Source: a virus
DNA length: 60,802 nucleotides
Virus record (IMG/VR): IMGVR_UViG_3300025127_000031
Coordinates: 1 to 60,802 of that record
Direction: 5' to 3' (one strand)
In this document: positions 8,657 to 16,615 of the stretch, in pieces
How the letters are laid out: every line of letters begins with the position of its first letter
Numbering within the stretch: the stretch's first letter is position 1
Notes under the pieces: generated by a model
What the model was told of the DNA's origin: nothing
Database searches by the model: none
Seen by the model: the letters and a program-made list of their open reading frames with translations, nothing else
Position numbers and translations under genes: made by a program

Positions 8657-8824
8657 ATGACTACTGATTCCTTAGGCAGATTAGACCAAACTAAAGATTT
8701 AATCTCTGATTATTGGACAGGTAAAACAGAACACAAAGAAGAGATAATTAAACCTACTGAATTTTTTAAAACATATTGCGCAGTTGAACCTTGGATGCCA
8801 GAATGCAAAGAATATGATGTCTAA
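8657..8824 (+). CDS. CP12-like small protein (C-terminal GAPDH-binding motif)
   Basis: A 55-residue protein. Its last 23 residues contain PTEFFKTYCAVEPWMPECKEYD. CP12, the redox-controlled inhibitor that ties GAPDH and phosphoribulokinase together in cyanobacteria and plastids, ends in 'YC(x3)P(x4)EC(x2)Y(D/E)'; here the spacing between the two Cys (eight residues), the central Pro, the Glu before the second Cys and the final Tyr-Asp all agree. Cyanophage CP12 proteins likewise keep this half and lose the N-terminal Cys pair, also absent here. If active it would curb the Calvin cycle during infection. The frame is short, so the call rests on this motif. Confidence 0.65.
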   Translation: MTTDSLGRLDQTKDLISDYWTGKTEHKEEIIKPTEFFKTYCAVEPWMPECKEYDV

Positions 8825-8827
8825 TTT

Positions 8828-9562
8828 GTGTCTACTTTAATCACCAATCTTCCTCCGGTTAAGGTATGGGTACGTAAAGAATATCTTCGTGATCTTCGTG
8901 ACGGTCATGGTGAATATACTCTGGGTTATTGGACCAGTGTAAAATCTATTCCTGGGCGGGTATTTTATTTTGAAACGTTCCTCCCAGAGTACGGTGCTTT
9001 ATTTGACAAGTTACCAATTTCTGCTTTCTTGCTTTGGGACTCAGACTTTCCTGATGCCCCTGAAACACCAGCACCAGATTTACCGCTAGAAGAATTACAA
9101 TTTTGGAATTGTTTTAGTTATGACATTACCACCCTGGAAAAAAATCTTACGTTCACAATGGGATGGGAAATCAGAACCAAAACCCACGGTACTATCCCTG
9201 GCGAATATTTGTTTACTATTGACAGTTTTAATGGCGACCGCTCTAGGACTGATATCTCTTTCGCAGAGACGCCGGATGAACACAAATCCTTCAATATTAT
9301 TGGGTTGCCGAATGGTCAAATTGCAGCGTATCCCAACAACAGATGCCGTCTTGCTGACCCTTCTTTGTCCCCCGAGACGTTAAAACAACCTGACTTTCTT
9401 GTTTCAAGTCGATATTTTCAAGTTGAAAGTCCCAATGCAAAATGGGGACGCCTTGGTGAATCAGAAGAATATTTCTGGGAAACAAAAACTGAGCAAAACA
9501 AAAAACCAAATGAATATATGCTTTTTATTCCAGCGGATGATCAAGAAGAATTTGACCGGTAG
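8828..9562 (+). CDS. Uncharacterised beta-rich phage protein
   Basis: A 244-residue protein starting with GTG three bases after the CP12-like stop. It is rich in aromatic residues and acidic surface segments (LPEYGALFDKLPISAFLLWD, DIQ-like Asp/Glu tail) and has no Cys motif or membrane segment. No catalytic signature is visible. The compact spacing suggests co-translation with the CP12-like gene. It could be a conserved cyanophage structural or host-takeover protein; I cannot choose. Confidence 0.6.
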   Translation: MSTLITNLPPVKVWVRKEYLRDLRDGHGEYTLGYWTSVKSIPGRVFYFETFLPEYGALFDKLPISAFLLWDSDFPDAPETPAPDLPLEELQFWNCFSYDITTLEKNLTFTMGWEIRTKTHGTIPGEYLFTIDSFNGDRSRTDISFAETPDEHKSFNIIGLPNGQIAAYPNNRCRLADPSLSPETLKQPDFLVSSRYFQVESPNAKWGRLGESEEYFWETKTEQNKKPNEYMLFIPADDQEEFDR

Positions 9563-9589
9563 AATAGTGTTGTTGAGTTAAGTTTAACT

Positions 9590-9736
9590 ATGCAAGAGAT
9601 TCTTACTAATCCTATTACTTGGATTATTATTGCAGCAGCCTCTGAAATCATCGCTTTATCTCCTTTAAAAGATAACAGCATTATTCAAGTTGTATTAAAG
9701 GCTGTGCTTAAGCTTAAGCCTTCTGTAAAAAAGTAA
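9590..9736 (+). CDS. Small membrane protein, zero-frame product of a frameshift pair
   Basis: A 48-residue protein: one hydrophobic segment (WIIIAAASEIIAL, residues 11-23), then an amphipathic Lys-rich tail (VVLKAVLKLKPSVKK). Size and layout resemble small phage holins, and lysis genes follow on the other strand, but this is inference. The last sense codons form the heptamer A AAA AAG (9727-9733), immediately followed by the TAA stop. Slipping back one base there would continue into the open frame at 9733-9903. Confidence 0.65.
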   Translation: MQEILTNPITWIIIAAASEIIALSPLKDNSIIQVVLKAVLKLKPSVKK

Positions 9737-9903
9737 AAGGCATCACTCCTGACGATGCTGTGTTTCTTGCACAGTGGTCGTTACGGAGTGACAAACAACG
9801 CATTAAAGATGAAATAAAACGTCGTAAAAACATGGCTTTAACAAGTCATCGGATTGATGAAGCTATTCGTAAATACAAAGAAGAAACAGGCTGGGATGAT
9901 TAA
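9733..9903 (+). CDS. Predicted -1 frameshift extension of the small membrane protein
   Basis: An open frame of 56 codons that lacks a convincing start codon at its 5' end but begins exactly at the A AAA AAG slippery heptamer of the preceding gene. A -1 shift would give a 104-residue fusion: membrane segment plus a charged helical tail (KQRIKDEIKRRK, IDEAIRKYKEETGWDD). Nine bases after the heptamer, TCACTCC (9743-9749) pairs with GGAGTGA (9785-9791), enclosing ACGA/TCGT and CTGTG/CACAG stems. The first in-frame GTG is at 9760, so independent initiation is a weaker alternative. The stop overlaps that of the convergent zinc-ribbon gene. Confidence 0.6.
   Translation, partial: VKGITPDDAVFLAQWSLRSDKQRIKDEIKRRKNMALTSHRIDEAIRKYKEETGWDD
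9743..9791 (+). promoter_or_regulatory. Stem-loop stimulator for -1 frameshifting
   Basis: Three stacked stems on one axis: TCACTCC/GGAGTGA, ACGA/TCGT and CTGTG/CACAG, separated by small internal loops, closed by a seven-base loop. It starts nine bases downstream of the slippery heptamer at 9727-9733, within the spacing used by known bacterial -1 frameshift signals. Confidence 0.65.
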
Positions 9904-10058
9904 TCATCTAATGCTTGAAACCAAAAGATAAATCCATCATTTGCTTCAACCCAACGTTTGGTTCTGTAGGCATCTTCTTTTTCCATTGTCTCGCATTTGC
10001 GCGTCTTGCCACACTCCCAACAAACGTTGACACGAATGGGTTTATCTTTATTTTTCAT
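9900..10058 (-). CDS. Small zinc-ribbon-like protein
   Basis: A 52-residue protein starting at ATG 10056-10058. CWECGKTRKC near residues 13-22 supplies three closely spaced Cys, and the rest is rich in Trp, Lys and acidic residues (RTKRWVEANDGFIFWF). Only one knuckle is present, so a full zinc site would need another partner or dimer. Its stop lies in the TTAA shared with the convergent frameshift frame. No function is recognised. Confidence 0.6.
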   Translation of the reverse strand: MKNKDKPIRVNVCWECGKTRKCETMEKEDAYRTKRWVEANDGFIFWFQALDD

Positions 10059-10243
10059 TGTATTAATTTATTTACTAATAAAACTATAGAAGCAACACCC
10101 CAAAAACCCAATCCAAAAATTGCTATTGCAATTCCTTCATACGTTAAAAACTTTTTTGGTAATTTCGTATTTAAGGTCTCGGTCTTCTTTACCGTTCCAT
10201 CCTCCGTTGATTCTGTAACAACAGGCGTCGAATCCTTGTCCAA
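10055..10243 (-). CDS. Small single-pass membrane protein overlapping endolysin 3' end
   Basis: A 62-residue frame starting with TTG (AGGT seven bases upstream). Residues 1-29 are polar and Thr/Glu/Lys-rich; residues 34-58 (YEGIAIAIFGLGFWGVASIV and following) form a clear membrane helix. The first 107 bases lie inside the endolysin gene in another frame; the membrane helix is encoded mostly beyond the endolysin stop. An out-of-phase membrane gene next to an endolysin suggests a holin or spanin-type role. A shorter form beginning after the endolysin stop is possible. Confidence 0.5.
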   Translation of the reverse strand: MDKDSTPVVTESTEDGTVKKTETLNTKLPKKFLTYEGIAIAIFGLGFWGVASIVLLVNKLIQ

Positions 10244-10817
10244 GACAAATACCTAATAGATCGTTATCTTTAATCCATGTTAAAGCAGATCTAAAAGGAT
10301 AATGATCAGTTACATAGTCACATCCGCGTTCCACGATAAGTGGATCATGCAATTCAGCGGCCAGGCGCGTGTAGTTGTACTTTCCAGTTAGCATTAGTAC
10401 ACCTGTACCTTTATATTTAGGTCCGTCATTTGGACCATTACCTAGATCAGCACGGTTGTTATAGGCTGTTCCATCGGCGATTTCTTTCATCCAACGAAAG
10501 TTTCCTGTTTCATGCATAAGGTTTGCAATTAACATGCACATAGCTTCTTTATGCTGATCAAAACCTGTTGTCATCAACAACTTGTTGAAATCACCACAAA
10601 AAGTTGCATCAAAGTTACTGGCTTGATATCCAGTAAGCTGCTGCATGATGTCAGGTGTGATAATTTTCCCTGAAGGATTTGCAGGACCTGCACGATACAG
10701 ATCCGCAAATTCATCAAGTTGTTCATCTGTTAAAACAGATTCAAGCCAGTTCCAGGCGGCAAGCTGGTGGGATTCTTCTTTGTAATACTTAGCTGCTTTG
10801 CTCAGGTTGATCGTCAT
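10137..10817 (-). CDS. Endolysin, GH19 chitinase/lysozyme-like
   Basis: A 226-residue protein from the ATG at 10815-10817 (upstream Met codons belong to a frame occupied by another gene). Catalytic MHETGNF (101-107, E103) is followed by AYNNRADLGN and DGPKYKGTGVLMLTGKYNY, the standard GH19 active-site block, and INGGWNGKEDR near the C-terminus, also a GH19 hallmark. It cuts peptidoglycan at the end of infection. No signal peptide is seen, so it needs a holin. The gene overlaps the neighbouring small gene at its 5' end by 29 bases and the membrane gene at its 3' end. Confidence 0.88.
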   Translation of the reverse strand: MTINLSKAAKYYKEESHQLAAWNWLESVLTDEQLDEFADLYRAGPANPSGKIITPDIMQQLTGYQASNFDATFCGDFNKLLMTTGFDQHKEAMCMLIANLMHETGNFRWMKEIADGTAYNNRADLGNGPNDGPKYKGTGVLMLTGKYNYTRLAAELHDPLIVERGCDYVTDHYPFRSALTWIKDNDLLGICLGQGFDACCYRINGGWNGKEDRDLKYEITKKVFNV

Positions 10818-10965
10818 TGGTTTCTTCTTCGGGCTCGTATTCCAGGCTATCAATATATTGGCCCAGAAGTTGGCTAGAAAACTGAATAAGGTTTCCATCA
10901 TTAGAAGCACGGGCGGCTGCAAAAGAATTAATTGCAGAAACCAGTTCAGACTTTTTGCAAGCCAT
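10789..10965 (-). CDS. Small conserved-looking phage protein
   Basis: A 58-residue protein, MACKKSELVSAINSFAAARA at the N-terminus, a helical middle and a very acidic tail (EYEPEEETNDDQPEQSS). It lies between the S74 fibre gene and the endolysin and overlaps the endolysin start by 29 bases in another frame. The helix-acidic-tail layout is common in small phage proteins of unknown role. No function can be assigned. Confidence 0.6.
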   Translation of the reverse strand: MACKKSELVSAINSFAAARASNDGNLIQFSSQLLGQYIDSLEYEPEEETNDDQPEQSS

Positions 10966-10993
10966 AGGAATATCTTAAAGCAACTTTAGTGTA

Positions 10994-12823
10994 TCAACTA
11001 TCTTCTAAAGCTGCAATACGGGTTTCCAAACTTTCAATCTTTGCATTAGCTTCTTGTAATGCTTTAAGCAACATAAAAGGAATAACAGAACGTTTAAGTT
11101 CTTTGGTTTCTCCCTCTGTGTGTATTAAACCAGGGAACACCTCTTCTACTTCTTGTGCAATAAGGCCAAGCTCTTTGGGTTCAGAATCTTCTTGCGTTTT
11201 CCAGTGATACTTGACAACTCTTAAATTTGCTAAATCATCTAAATAACCATCTCTTGTGGTTTCAACATTTTTCTTAAGCCTTATGTCAGATGGTGTGCCT
11301 ACTGTGCCATTGGTAAAGATTGAATAAATTGCTGTGCCATCATTGTAACTAGTGGATGAATGTACACCATATAAAAGTCGATGCGTTGTTCCGGAGGTGC
11401 TTCCGTTGTGAAGCTGAATTGTACTTGTACCGGAATCACTGAAAATACGGGTTTCTCCACTTCCAGCTATCTTCATCCGTTGCGATGGAGCACGGCTCAC
11501 AGTACTGCTGTTTGTGAAGAAGACTAAATCACACACCTGATTGGTATTAAAATTATTTTTACCACCAATACCTGCATAAATTCCCGAACTAGTACCATAT
11601 CCAAATAACAACTCCTCTGCATTATTTACTTTTTTAATAAATGTAGTTGTACCTGCGCTGTCAATTATCATCCGCTCCGTCGGAGAAGGCTGCCCATCAT
11701 TAGTGGTCGCAAATACCAGTTTTCCTGGGTAATCGTCCGTGCCGTTTGCACCATCGGCAGCACCTACAATTCGTGCATATTCACCTGCATCTGAATCATT
11801 ATCATTAAAAGTGATGATACCTAGATTGTCGTCGTGTGTTGTATTTGTTGTACTCTTATCGTTGCCAAGCGATAGATAACAAGCGTTGGTATTTAGTGTA
11901 TTTCCACGAAGTGCAAATTTAGCGTATTGAGCGTCTGTACCTGCTGGCGAGGAGGCAGTACCAATCAACAGCCTGCCCGTGCTGTCAACATACATTGCTG
12001 CAACACCATCACCACCATTAAAGCGTAGTAAAGTACTGCTGTCTGGATCATCGGGACCCAAAGACATTTCATGAGTGCTGTTGTTATATCGAATAGCAGC
12101 TCCAACACTTTGAGTTGGGCACCCAAACATTAGTGCTGTAGTGTTATTACCATCTGCGGTGAGAAGACTAATACCGCAATCGCCAGCATTCTCTACGACT
12201 AAATCGTCAGCACCAGAATTTGGAGTGACTGTGCCTGCAGTACCTGTGTGAACGTGCAAAGTACCATCTGGATTCGTCGTTTTAATCCCGACCTGGCCCT
12301 GGAAAGTGGCAGATCCATCTGCGTTGATATTTGCCGTATATGATGCAGTTGAACCATTGTACACGTATATTCGCTGATCAGTAGCTGATGTTGAACTACT
12401 TACATACGACGCAACTTTACCAGCATTAGAAATAAGCGCACCAGTTTCGTAATTATTGCCAGGGGGATTATTTACATAAATATTTCCGGAGTTGTCGATA
12501 TCTACTGCACGAATAGATCCGTTTGCTCCTGAATAAATTGTATGAGCTGTTGCACCAAGAACTAATTTATTACTACCACCAGTAACAAGATTAAGAGTAT
12601 TAGCACCGCTACTAAATAAACCAGTGTCAGTATCGCCTTCAAACCGAAGAGATGGCTGAGATGCACTACCTAGTTCAAGAGTTAAGTTACCAACAGGAGA
12701 GTCAGTAGTAAGAAGGGTACCGCCAACTGCAGGAAGGATAAAGGTCTGATCGCCTGCTACTGCTGCTGCTTGCAGTTCAGCGTAACCAGATGTTGATCCA
12801 CGTAGCCTTAAGGTACCCGACAT
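10994..12823 (-). CDS. Tail fibre with peptidase S74 intramolecular chaperone
   Basis: A 609-residue protein. The N-terminal half repeats beta-rich modules, including SGSASQPSLRFEGD-like text (ASQPSLRFEGDTDTGLFSS) also seen in four neighbouring ORFs. The last 98 residues start at SDIRLKKNVE and include ELGLIAQEVEEVFP and a final coiled coil (ANAKIESLETRIAALE), which is the S74 self-cleaving chaperone that trimerises fibres and is then released at the Ser of SD.RLK. It should be the distal receptor-binding fibre. It is the last gene of the fibre array. Confidence 0.88.
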   Translation of the reverse strand: MSGTLRLRGSTSGYAELQAAAVAGDQTFILPAVGGTLLTTDSPVGNLTLELGSASQPSLRFEGDTDTGLFSSGANTLNLVTGGSNKLVLGATAHTIYSGANGSIRAVDIDNSGNIYVNNPPGNNYETGALISNAGKVASYVSSSTSATDQRIYVYNGSTASYTANINADGSATFQGQVGIKTTNPDGTLHVHTGTAGTVTPNSGADDLVVENAGDCGISLLTADGNNTTALMFGCPTQSVGAAIRYNNSTHEMSLGPDDPDSSTLLRFNGGDGVAAMYVDSTGRLLIGTASSPAGTDAQYAKFALRGNTLNTNACYLSLGNDKSTTNTTHDDNLGIITFNDNDSDAGEYARIVGAADGANGTDDYPGKLVFATTNDGQPSPTERMIIDSAGTTTFIKKVNNAEELLFGYGTSSGIYAGIGGKNNFNTNQVCDLVFFTNSSTVSRAPSQRMKIAGSGETRIFSDSGTSTIQLHNGSTSGTTHRLLYGVHSSTSYNDGTAIYSIFTNGTVGTPSDIRLKKNVETTRDGYLDDLANLRVVKYHWKTQEDSEPKELGLIAQEVEEVFPGLIHTEGETKELKRSVIPFMLLKALQEANAKIESLETRIAALEDS

Positions 12824-12849
12824 TTTACAACGTACTTTTTATTTAACTA

Positions 12850-13179
12850 TTATACGGCTTCCGTATCTGTCGTTTCTTCTGTATCTGTAACTACTTCATC
12901 TGTAGTTGCAGTACCCTCTTCTGTGATTGGTTCAACCGGAGTTGGATCAATACTCTCCTTGTAATCTTCGATTAACTCAGGAGTCCAGAGTGCAGCTGCA
13001 ACATCTTGTACTTCTTGCGGTGCTTCAGAAACATCATCACCAGGAGAATACACAGTGCGGTGATAGCCACGGGCAATTTCTACACCGTCTTTAAGAACGA
13101 TGTCAGCACGACGGCACTGGATGATAGACCAGGGGGGAATAATTTCCAGCTTGTATTCAATCTTTTCTTCGTAAGCCAT
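12850..13179 (-). CDS. Small fibre-associated protein with acidic tail
   Basis: A 109-residue protein, not named in any family I can be sure of. The N-terminal two thirds (IPPWSIIQCRRADIVLKDG, IARGYHRTVYSPGDD) look like a compact beta domain ending in a helix (TPELIEDYKESI); the rest is a Thr/Glu low-complexity tail. GGAGGA lies ahead of the ATG. Its position between two fibre genes suggests a fibre assembly chaperone or connector. Confidence 0.65.
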   Translation of the reverse strand: MAYEEKIEYKLEIIPPWSIIQCRRADIVLKDGVEIARGYHRTVYSPGDDVSEAPQEVQDVAAALWTPELIEDYKESIDPTPVEPITEEGTATTDEVVTDTEETTDTEAV

Positions 13180-13213
13180 TAGGAACGTCCTCCAGACGAA
13201 ACAGATTTAGGAA

Positions 13214-13239
13214 TAGTTTTAAGCCATTACGGGCTTAAT
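13214..13239 (-). terminator. Hairpin after fibre gene, copy 1
   Basis: TTAAGCC (13219-13225) pairs with GGCTTAA (13232-13238) directly after the stop of the 521-residue fibre gene. A nearly identical 26-base element lies after the next fibre gene at 15191. It lacks a long T tract on the minus strand and may act as an attenuator or RNA 3' end protector. Confidence 0.55.
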
Positions 13240-13241
13240 TT

Positions 13242-14807
13242 TTATGCATCAGTTGGATAAGTAAACGTGCCAATCCAATACATTCCGGTTAAGTTTACAT
13301 TATCTCCGCCTCCAAAATAAAAATTATTGCCTCCTTGGTGGTAAAGATAAAAGTTGGCTGTATTAGGAGTTCCATAGTTTGTTGTTATTTCGTTTGTTGT
13401 ATTATGAAAACTACTTGTGCCTCCTCCTCTTGTTAGCTCACTTGCACCTATAGTTCCATAAGATAAATTAGACATATTAAAAGGTAATCCCCCTATTCGT
13501 GCATGTGCAGTAGTACTAGTAGCACCTGTAGCAAACCTAATATAAATTTCAGCATAAACTTTATTGCCTATTTTTGTGTATCTTCCGGCTTGTATAGAAT
13601 AAGGTACTGCTCCGCCTGACCCATCGTCAACTCCTGCTGCAACAATTGGAGTAAAAGTACCTTCTTCGTAGTCATCTAATGCGTTAGCTGTTGCAGTATC
13701 ACCGTTAAAAGTAATACCGCCTGATGAAAGAATACGTACTTTTTCAGTAATAGCTCCAGCAGCATTGCCCGTTGCAAATTGTAAATAGCCACCTGCTTGG
13801 CCACTGGTTGCATTTTCTTTTCGACCTGCAATAGAAGCTACGCCATAGTTAGCTTGAGTTCCAATATGCGAAGTAAATACAAGAGGCAAACCTGTATCAG
13901 CTGCCAAAGCTGATGTGGACTGAAACATTACACCATCACGATTGCCTACAGCTTCACTTGCTGCTGCGACGTGTAAGATTTCTTCTGGACTGCTTGTGCC
14001 TATACCTGTCCTTCCATCAGCAAGAATAACAAATTTTTCAATTTTATCCCCTGATGAGCCACCCACATCAGATTGTACTTTAAAAGGCTTGGCAGTAGCT
14101 GTTTGTGTCTCTTGATATAAATCAATAGCGCCATCATTGATAGTGATACCACTGTTTTGCGCTAGCTGAACATATGAGCCGGAGGCATTTCCAAAAACAG
14201 CTTTTCCATCGGCATACATCGAAACTCTTTCTACGTTGCTTGAATTTCGATCTAAAATTCTAAAAGCCTCTTCACCATAAGCAGGAGAATGTGTTGTTCT
14301 TTTAATTGTTAATCTGCCAGTTGACTCTATGTCAAGATTTTGTGAAGCAAAAAATGCTGCTCCAGTACTACCAGTAAGTCCAATCCTGTTACTAGTAGTT
14401 AAATTTCCTCCAATGTATAAATCACCATCTGTTTGTAATCCTGTATGCCAAACATTGGCACTTGTATCTTTGGCAGCCCAAACATAGTCAGTTCCGCCTA
14501 AATTTGTTCCGGTCTGGAACCAAGAGTTAGTTGCTGTGCTCTGAGCTGATAAAGAAGTTGTTGTAATTGCTCCAGTAAAAGTTGTATTTCCAGTGCTTGC
14601 AATAGTTAAAATTGCAGAGCCACCAACACCTAAAGCAATTGAGTTTGCACCTGGAGAATATAAACCGGTATCTAAATCATCTTGGAATGACAAAGCTGGA
14701 GCACTAGCTGTACCATCTGCTAATGCTGCCGTTCGATCGTTTGCCAGCACAATATTAGGATCACTAGCATCCGTATGCTGTAAATTTGTTAGCCTAAGAG
14801 TGCTCAT
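13242..14807 (-). CDS. Tail fibre protein with shared beta module
   Basis: A 521-residue beta-rich protein. Near the N-terminus it carries ASAPALSFQDDLDTGLYSPG and LTIASTGNTTF, the module common to this gene cluster. Around residue 370 it has RILSSGGITFNGDTATANA and DDYEEGTFTPI, a motif marking the start of many phage receptor-binding tips. The C-terminal 150 residues, rich in Gly, Tyr and Asn, would form the variable tip. No S74 chaperone is present. It is probably one of several fibre subunits or a chain connected end to end. Confidence 0.75.
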   Translation of the reverse strand: MSTLRLTNLQHTDASDPNIVLANDRTAALADGTASAPALSFQDDLDTGLYSPGANSIALGVGGSAILTIASTGNTTFTGAITTTSLSAQSTATNSWFQTGTNLGGTDYVWAAKDTSANVWHTGLQTDGDLYIGGNLTTSNRIGLTGSTGAAFFASQNLDIESTGRLTIKRTTHSPAYGEEAFRILDRNSSNVERVSMYADGKAVFGNASGSYVQLAQNSGITINDGAIDLYQETQTATAKPFKVQSDVGGSSGDKIEKFVILADGRTGIGTSSPEEILHVAAASEAVGNRDGVMFQSTSALAADTGLPLVFTSHIGTQANYGVASIAGRKENATSGQAGGYLQFATGNAAGAITEKVRILSSGGITFNGDTATANALDDYEEGTFTPIVAAGVDDGSGGAVPYSIQAGRYTKIGNKVYAEIYIRFATGATSTTAHARIGGLPFNMSNLSYGTIGASELTRGGGTSSFHNTTNEITTNYGTPNTANFYLYHQGGNNFYFGGGDNVNLTGMYWIGTFTYPTDA

Positions 14808-14831
14808 TTCTTTGTCACATACCAGTATTGT

Positions 14832-15170
14832 TTATTCTAGCGTTACCACACTAGTTTCCCAGGGTACGCCAGATTCGTGTGTGGGCTGTTGTTGTTCGTT
14901 TAAATTCTCAGTTATTTGTGATTCATAGTCAAGTACTTTTTCTGGACCAACTTGATCTTTTACCCAACCAATACAAGTTTCTTCTCGTAAATCTTCATAG
15001 GGAATAAACCCAGGGCTAAGTGGGTTAGCTGTGAAATTACAAAAGCTTTGAATCGTTGCTACGTAATCTGGTTCACGTTCAGCAGAAAGCTCCCAATAAA
15101 TACGTTCTACAACACCCTCGCGAATTTCGCGATCCATGGTGAGAACTTTCCAGTTATAGTTATCAGACAT
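14832..15170 (-). CDS. Small fibre-associated protein, NYNWK family-like
   Basis: A 112-residue protein beginning MSDNYNWKVLTMDREI, a start I associate with small proteins near tail fibres of cyanophages, followed by a beta domain and GFIPYEDLREETCIGWVKD, a helix-forming end. The tail (NEQQQPTHESGVPWE) is polar. It sits between two fibre genes like the 109-residue protein at 12850, so the array alternates fibre and small accessory genes. Role unproven; a folding helper is a reasonable guess. Confidence 0.65.
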   Translation of the reverse strand: MSDNYNWKVLTMDREIREGVVERIYWELSAEREPDYVATIQSFCNFTANPLSPGFIPYEDLREETCIGWVKDQVGPEKVLDYESQITENLNEQQQPTHESGVPWETSVVTLE

Positions 15171-15190
15171 TGCTATTAAGCTTTAGGTAT

Positions 15191-15216
15191 TAGTTTTAAG
15201 CCATTGCGGGCTTAAT
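15191..15216 (-). terminator. Hairpin after fibre gene, copy 2
   Basis: The element TAGTTTTAAGCCATTGCGGG and its last bases match the one at 13214-13239 at all but one position, again placed just after a fibre gene stop (15231). TTAAGCC pairs with GGCTTAA. The duplicate likely moved together with the fibre gene unit. Confidence 0.55.
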
Positions 15217-15230
15217 AAATATGTTTTAAA

Positions 15231-16604
15231 TTATGCGGTCATGTAAACAATACTTCCTCTAAAGAAATCAGCCCCTGTGCTGGCAGAGCCTGCAATCGGT
15301 CGTGAGGTTTCAAAAAACAAAACGCTGCTATTACTATTTACGTAATTTAAAACAAGTTTATTTGTTCCAAATATACAATTTGTGGCTTCTACACCTGTAT
15401 TTGAATTGTAATCACCTGGCTGAAACGGAAGTCCACCTACTGCTGAATAATCAGTTGAGTCGTCCAGACTGGTATAATTAAACTGGAAATTAACAGTTAC
15501 TATTTTCCCAACTTTTGTATAATACCCTTCGGCGTTTGTAATACCATTAAAGTTATTATTGCCCACAGGAGTCCAGTTTCCCTCTTCGTAATCATCTAAT
15601 GCGTTAGCTGTTGCAGTATCACCGTTAAAAGTAATACCGCCTGTTGAAAGAATACGTATTGTTTCACTGCCATTCGATTCAAATATAGTTAGTCCTCCAC
15701 TACCACTCATAAACAATAGATTTTGACTATCTGCTCTTATATGAACACTGTCATTAGTACCAGCAGTTCCGTGTGAACCTATTGTGATACGTGCATCAGC
15801 AGCAGCAGTACCAATTTCAGCATCGCTGTCAAACGTAGCTGCTCCACTCATGTTAATGGTGGCTTTAGTGATATTTGAATTGACTACTGTGAAGCCATCA
15901 CTGTCATCAACTTGAACATAAGTTCCAGATCCAGGTGTTGAGATTGTGCGAAGGTATCCAGTAAAAGTGGCATTGCCATTTGAACCGTTGAGGTTAATTC
16001 TTTCTGTATTGTTTGAATCGCCAACTTTTAAACCTGCGTTATAAATAGTAACTGTATCTTGGCTGGAATCCATGTTAAAAATTAACTTGGAAGCAGAACC
16101 ACTTGAAGCAGGATCAGTTGTAATCCTGACTGAATTACTATTATCACCTACATCTGCAATTTTTATTGTTCCGCCAGCAAAAGTGGCAGATCCATCGTGA
16201 AAAATCCTTGCCTGATACCCAGCTGGTGAGTCAACTTTATATACACCAACAGCGGTATGTGTTGAATCTCCAGTGCCATTAATATATAAACCGTAACTGT
16301 TATTATTCCAAATCTTTGCACTACTTGCTGTTGTTGAACTATAGTCACCAAATGTCAAAGATCCCGCGCTAGTTTCTAAATTAGTAAATGTAGTTGTTCC
16401 ATCACTTGCAATAGTTAATCTTGCAGAGCCGCCAACAGATAGTCCTAGTTGGTTAGCGCCTGGTCTAAATAATCCTGTATCACTATCTCCATCAAAAACT
16501 AATGACGGTGAGGCTGCAGTGCCCGTATTAGCAAGCGTAGTAACTGGCGCACCTAAAACAGTGAGACCATTTAAAGTTCCGTTGCCTTGCAGAGTTAAAG
16601 TCAT
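15231..16604 (-). CDS. Tail fibre protein with shared beta module
   Basis: A 457-residue paralogue of the 521-residue fibre. The N-terminus has ASPSLVFDGDSDTGLFRPG and GGSARLTIASDGTTTF; near residue 330 it has RILSTGGITFNGDTATANA and DDYEEGNWTPV. The DNA coding this second block (about 15,590-15,660) is nearly identical to 13,670-13,740 in the neighbour, whereas the tips beyond it differ. That pattern fits duplication followed by tip exchange. Probable receptor-binding or shaft subunit. Confidence 0.75.
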   Translation of the reverse strand: MTLTLQGNGTLNGLTVLGAPVTTLANTGTAASPSLVFDGDSDTGLFRPGANQLGLSVGGSARLTIASDGTTTFTNLETSAGSLTFGDYSSTTASSAKIWNNNSYGLYINGTGDSTHTAVGVYKVDSPAGYQARIFHDGSATFAGGTIKIADVGDNSNSVRITTDPASSGSASKLIFNMDSSQDTVTIYNAGLKVGDSNNTERINLNGSNGNATFTGYLRTISTPGSGTYVQVDDSDGFTVVNSNITKATINMSGAATFDSDAEIGTAAADARITIGSHGTAGTNDSVHIRADSQNLLFMSGSGGLTIFESNGSETIRILSTGGITFNGDTATANALDDYEEGNWTPVGNNNFNGITNAEGYYTKVGKIVTVNFQFNYTSLDDSTDYSAVGGLPFQPGDYNSNTGVEATNCIFGTNKLVLNYVNSNSSVLFFETSRPIAGSASTGADFFRGSIVYMTA

Positions 16605-16615
16605 TGTTTTTCAGA

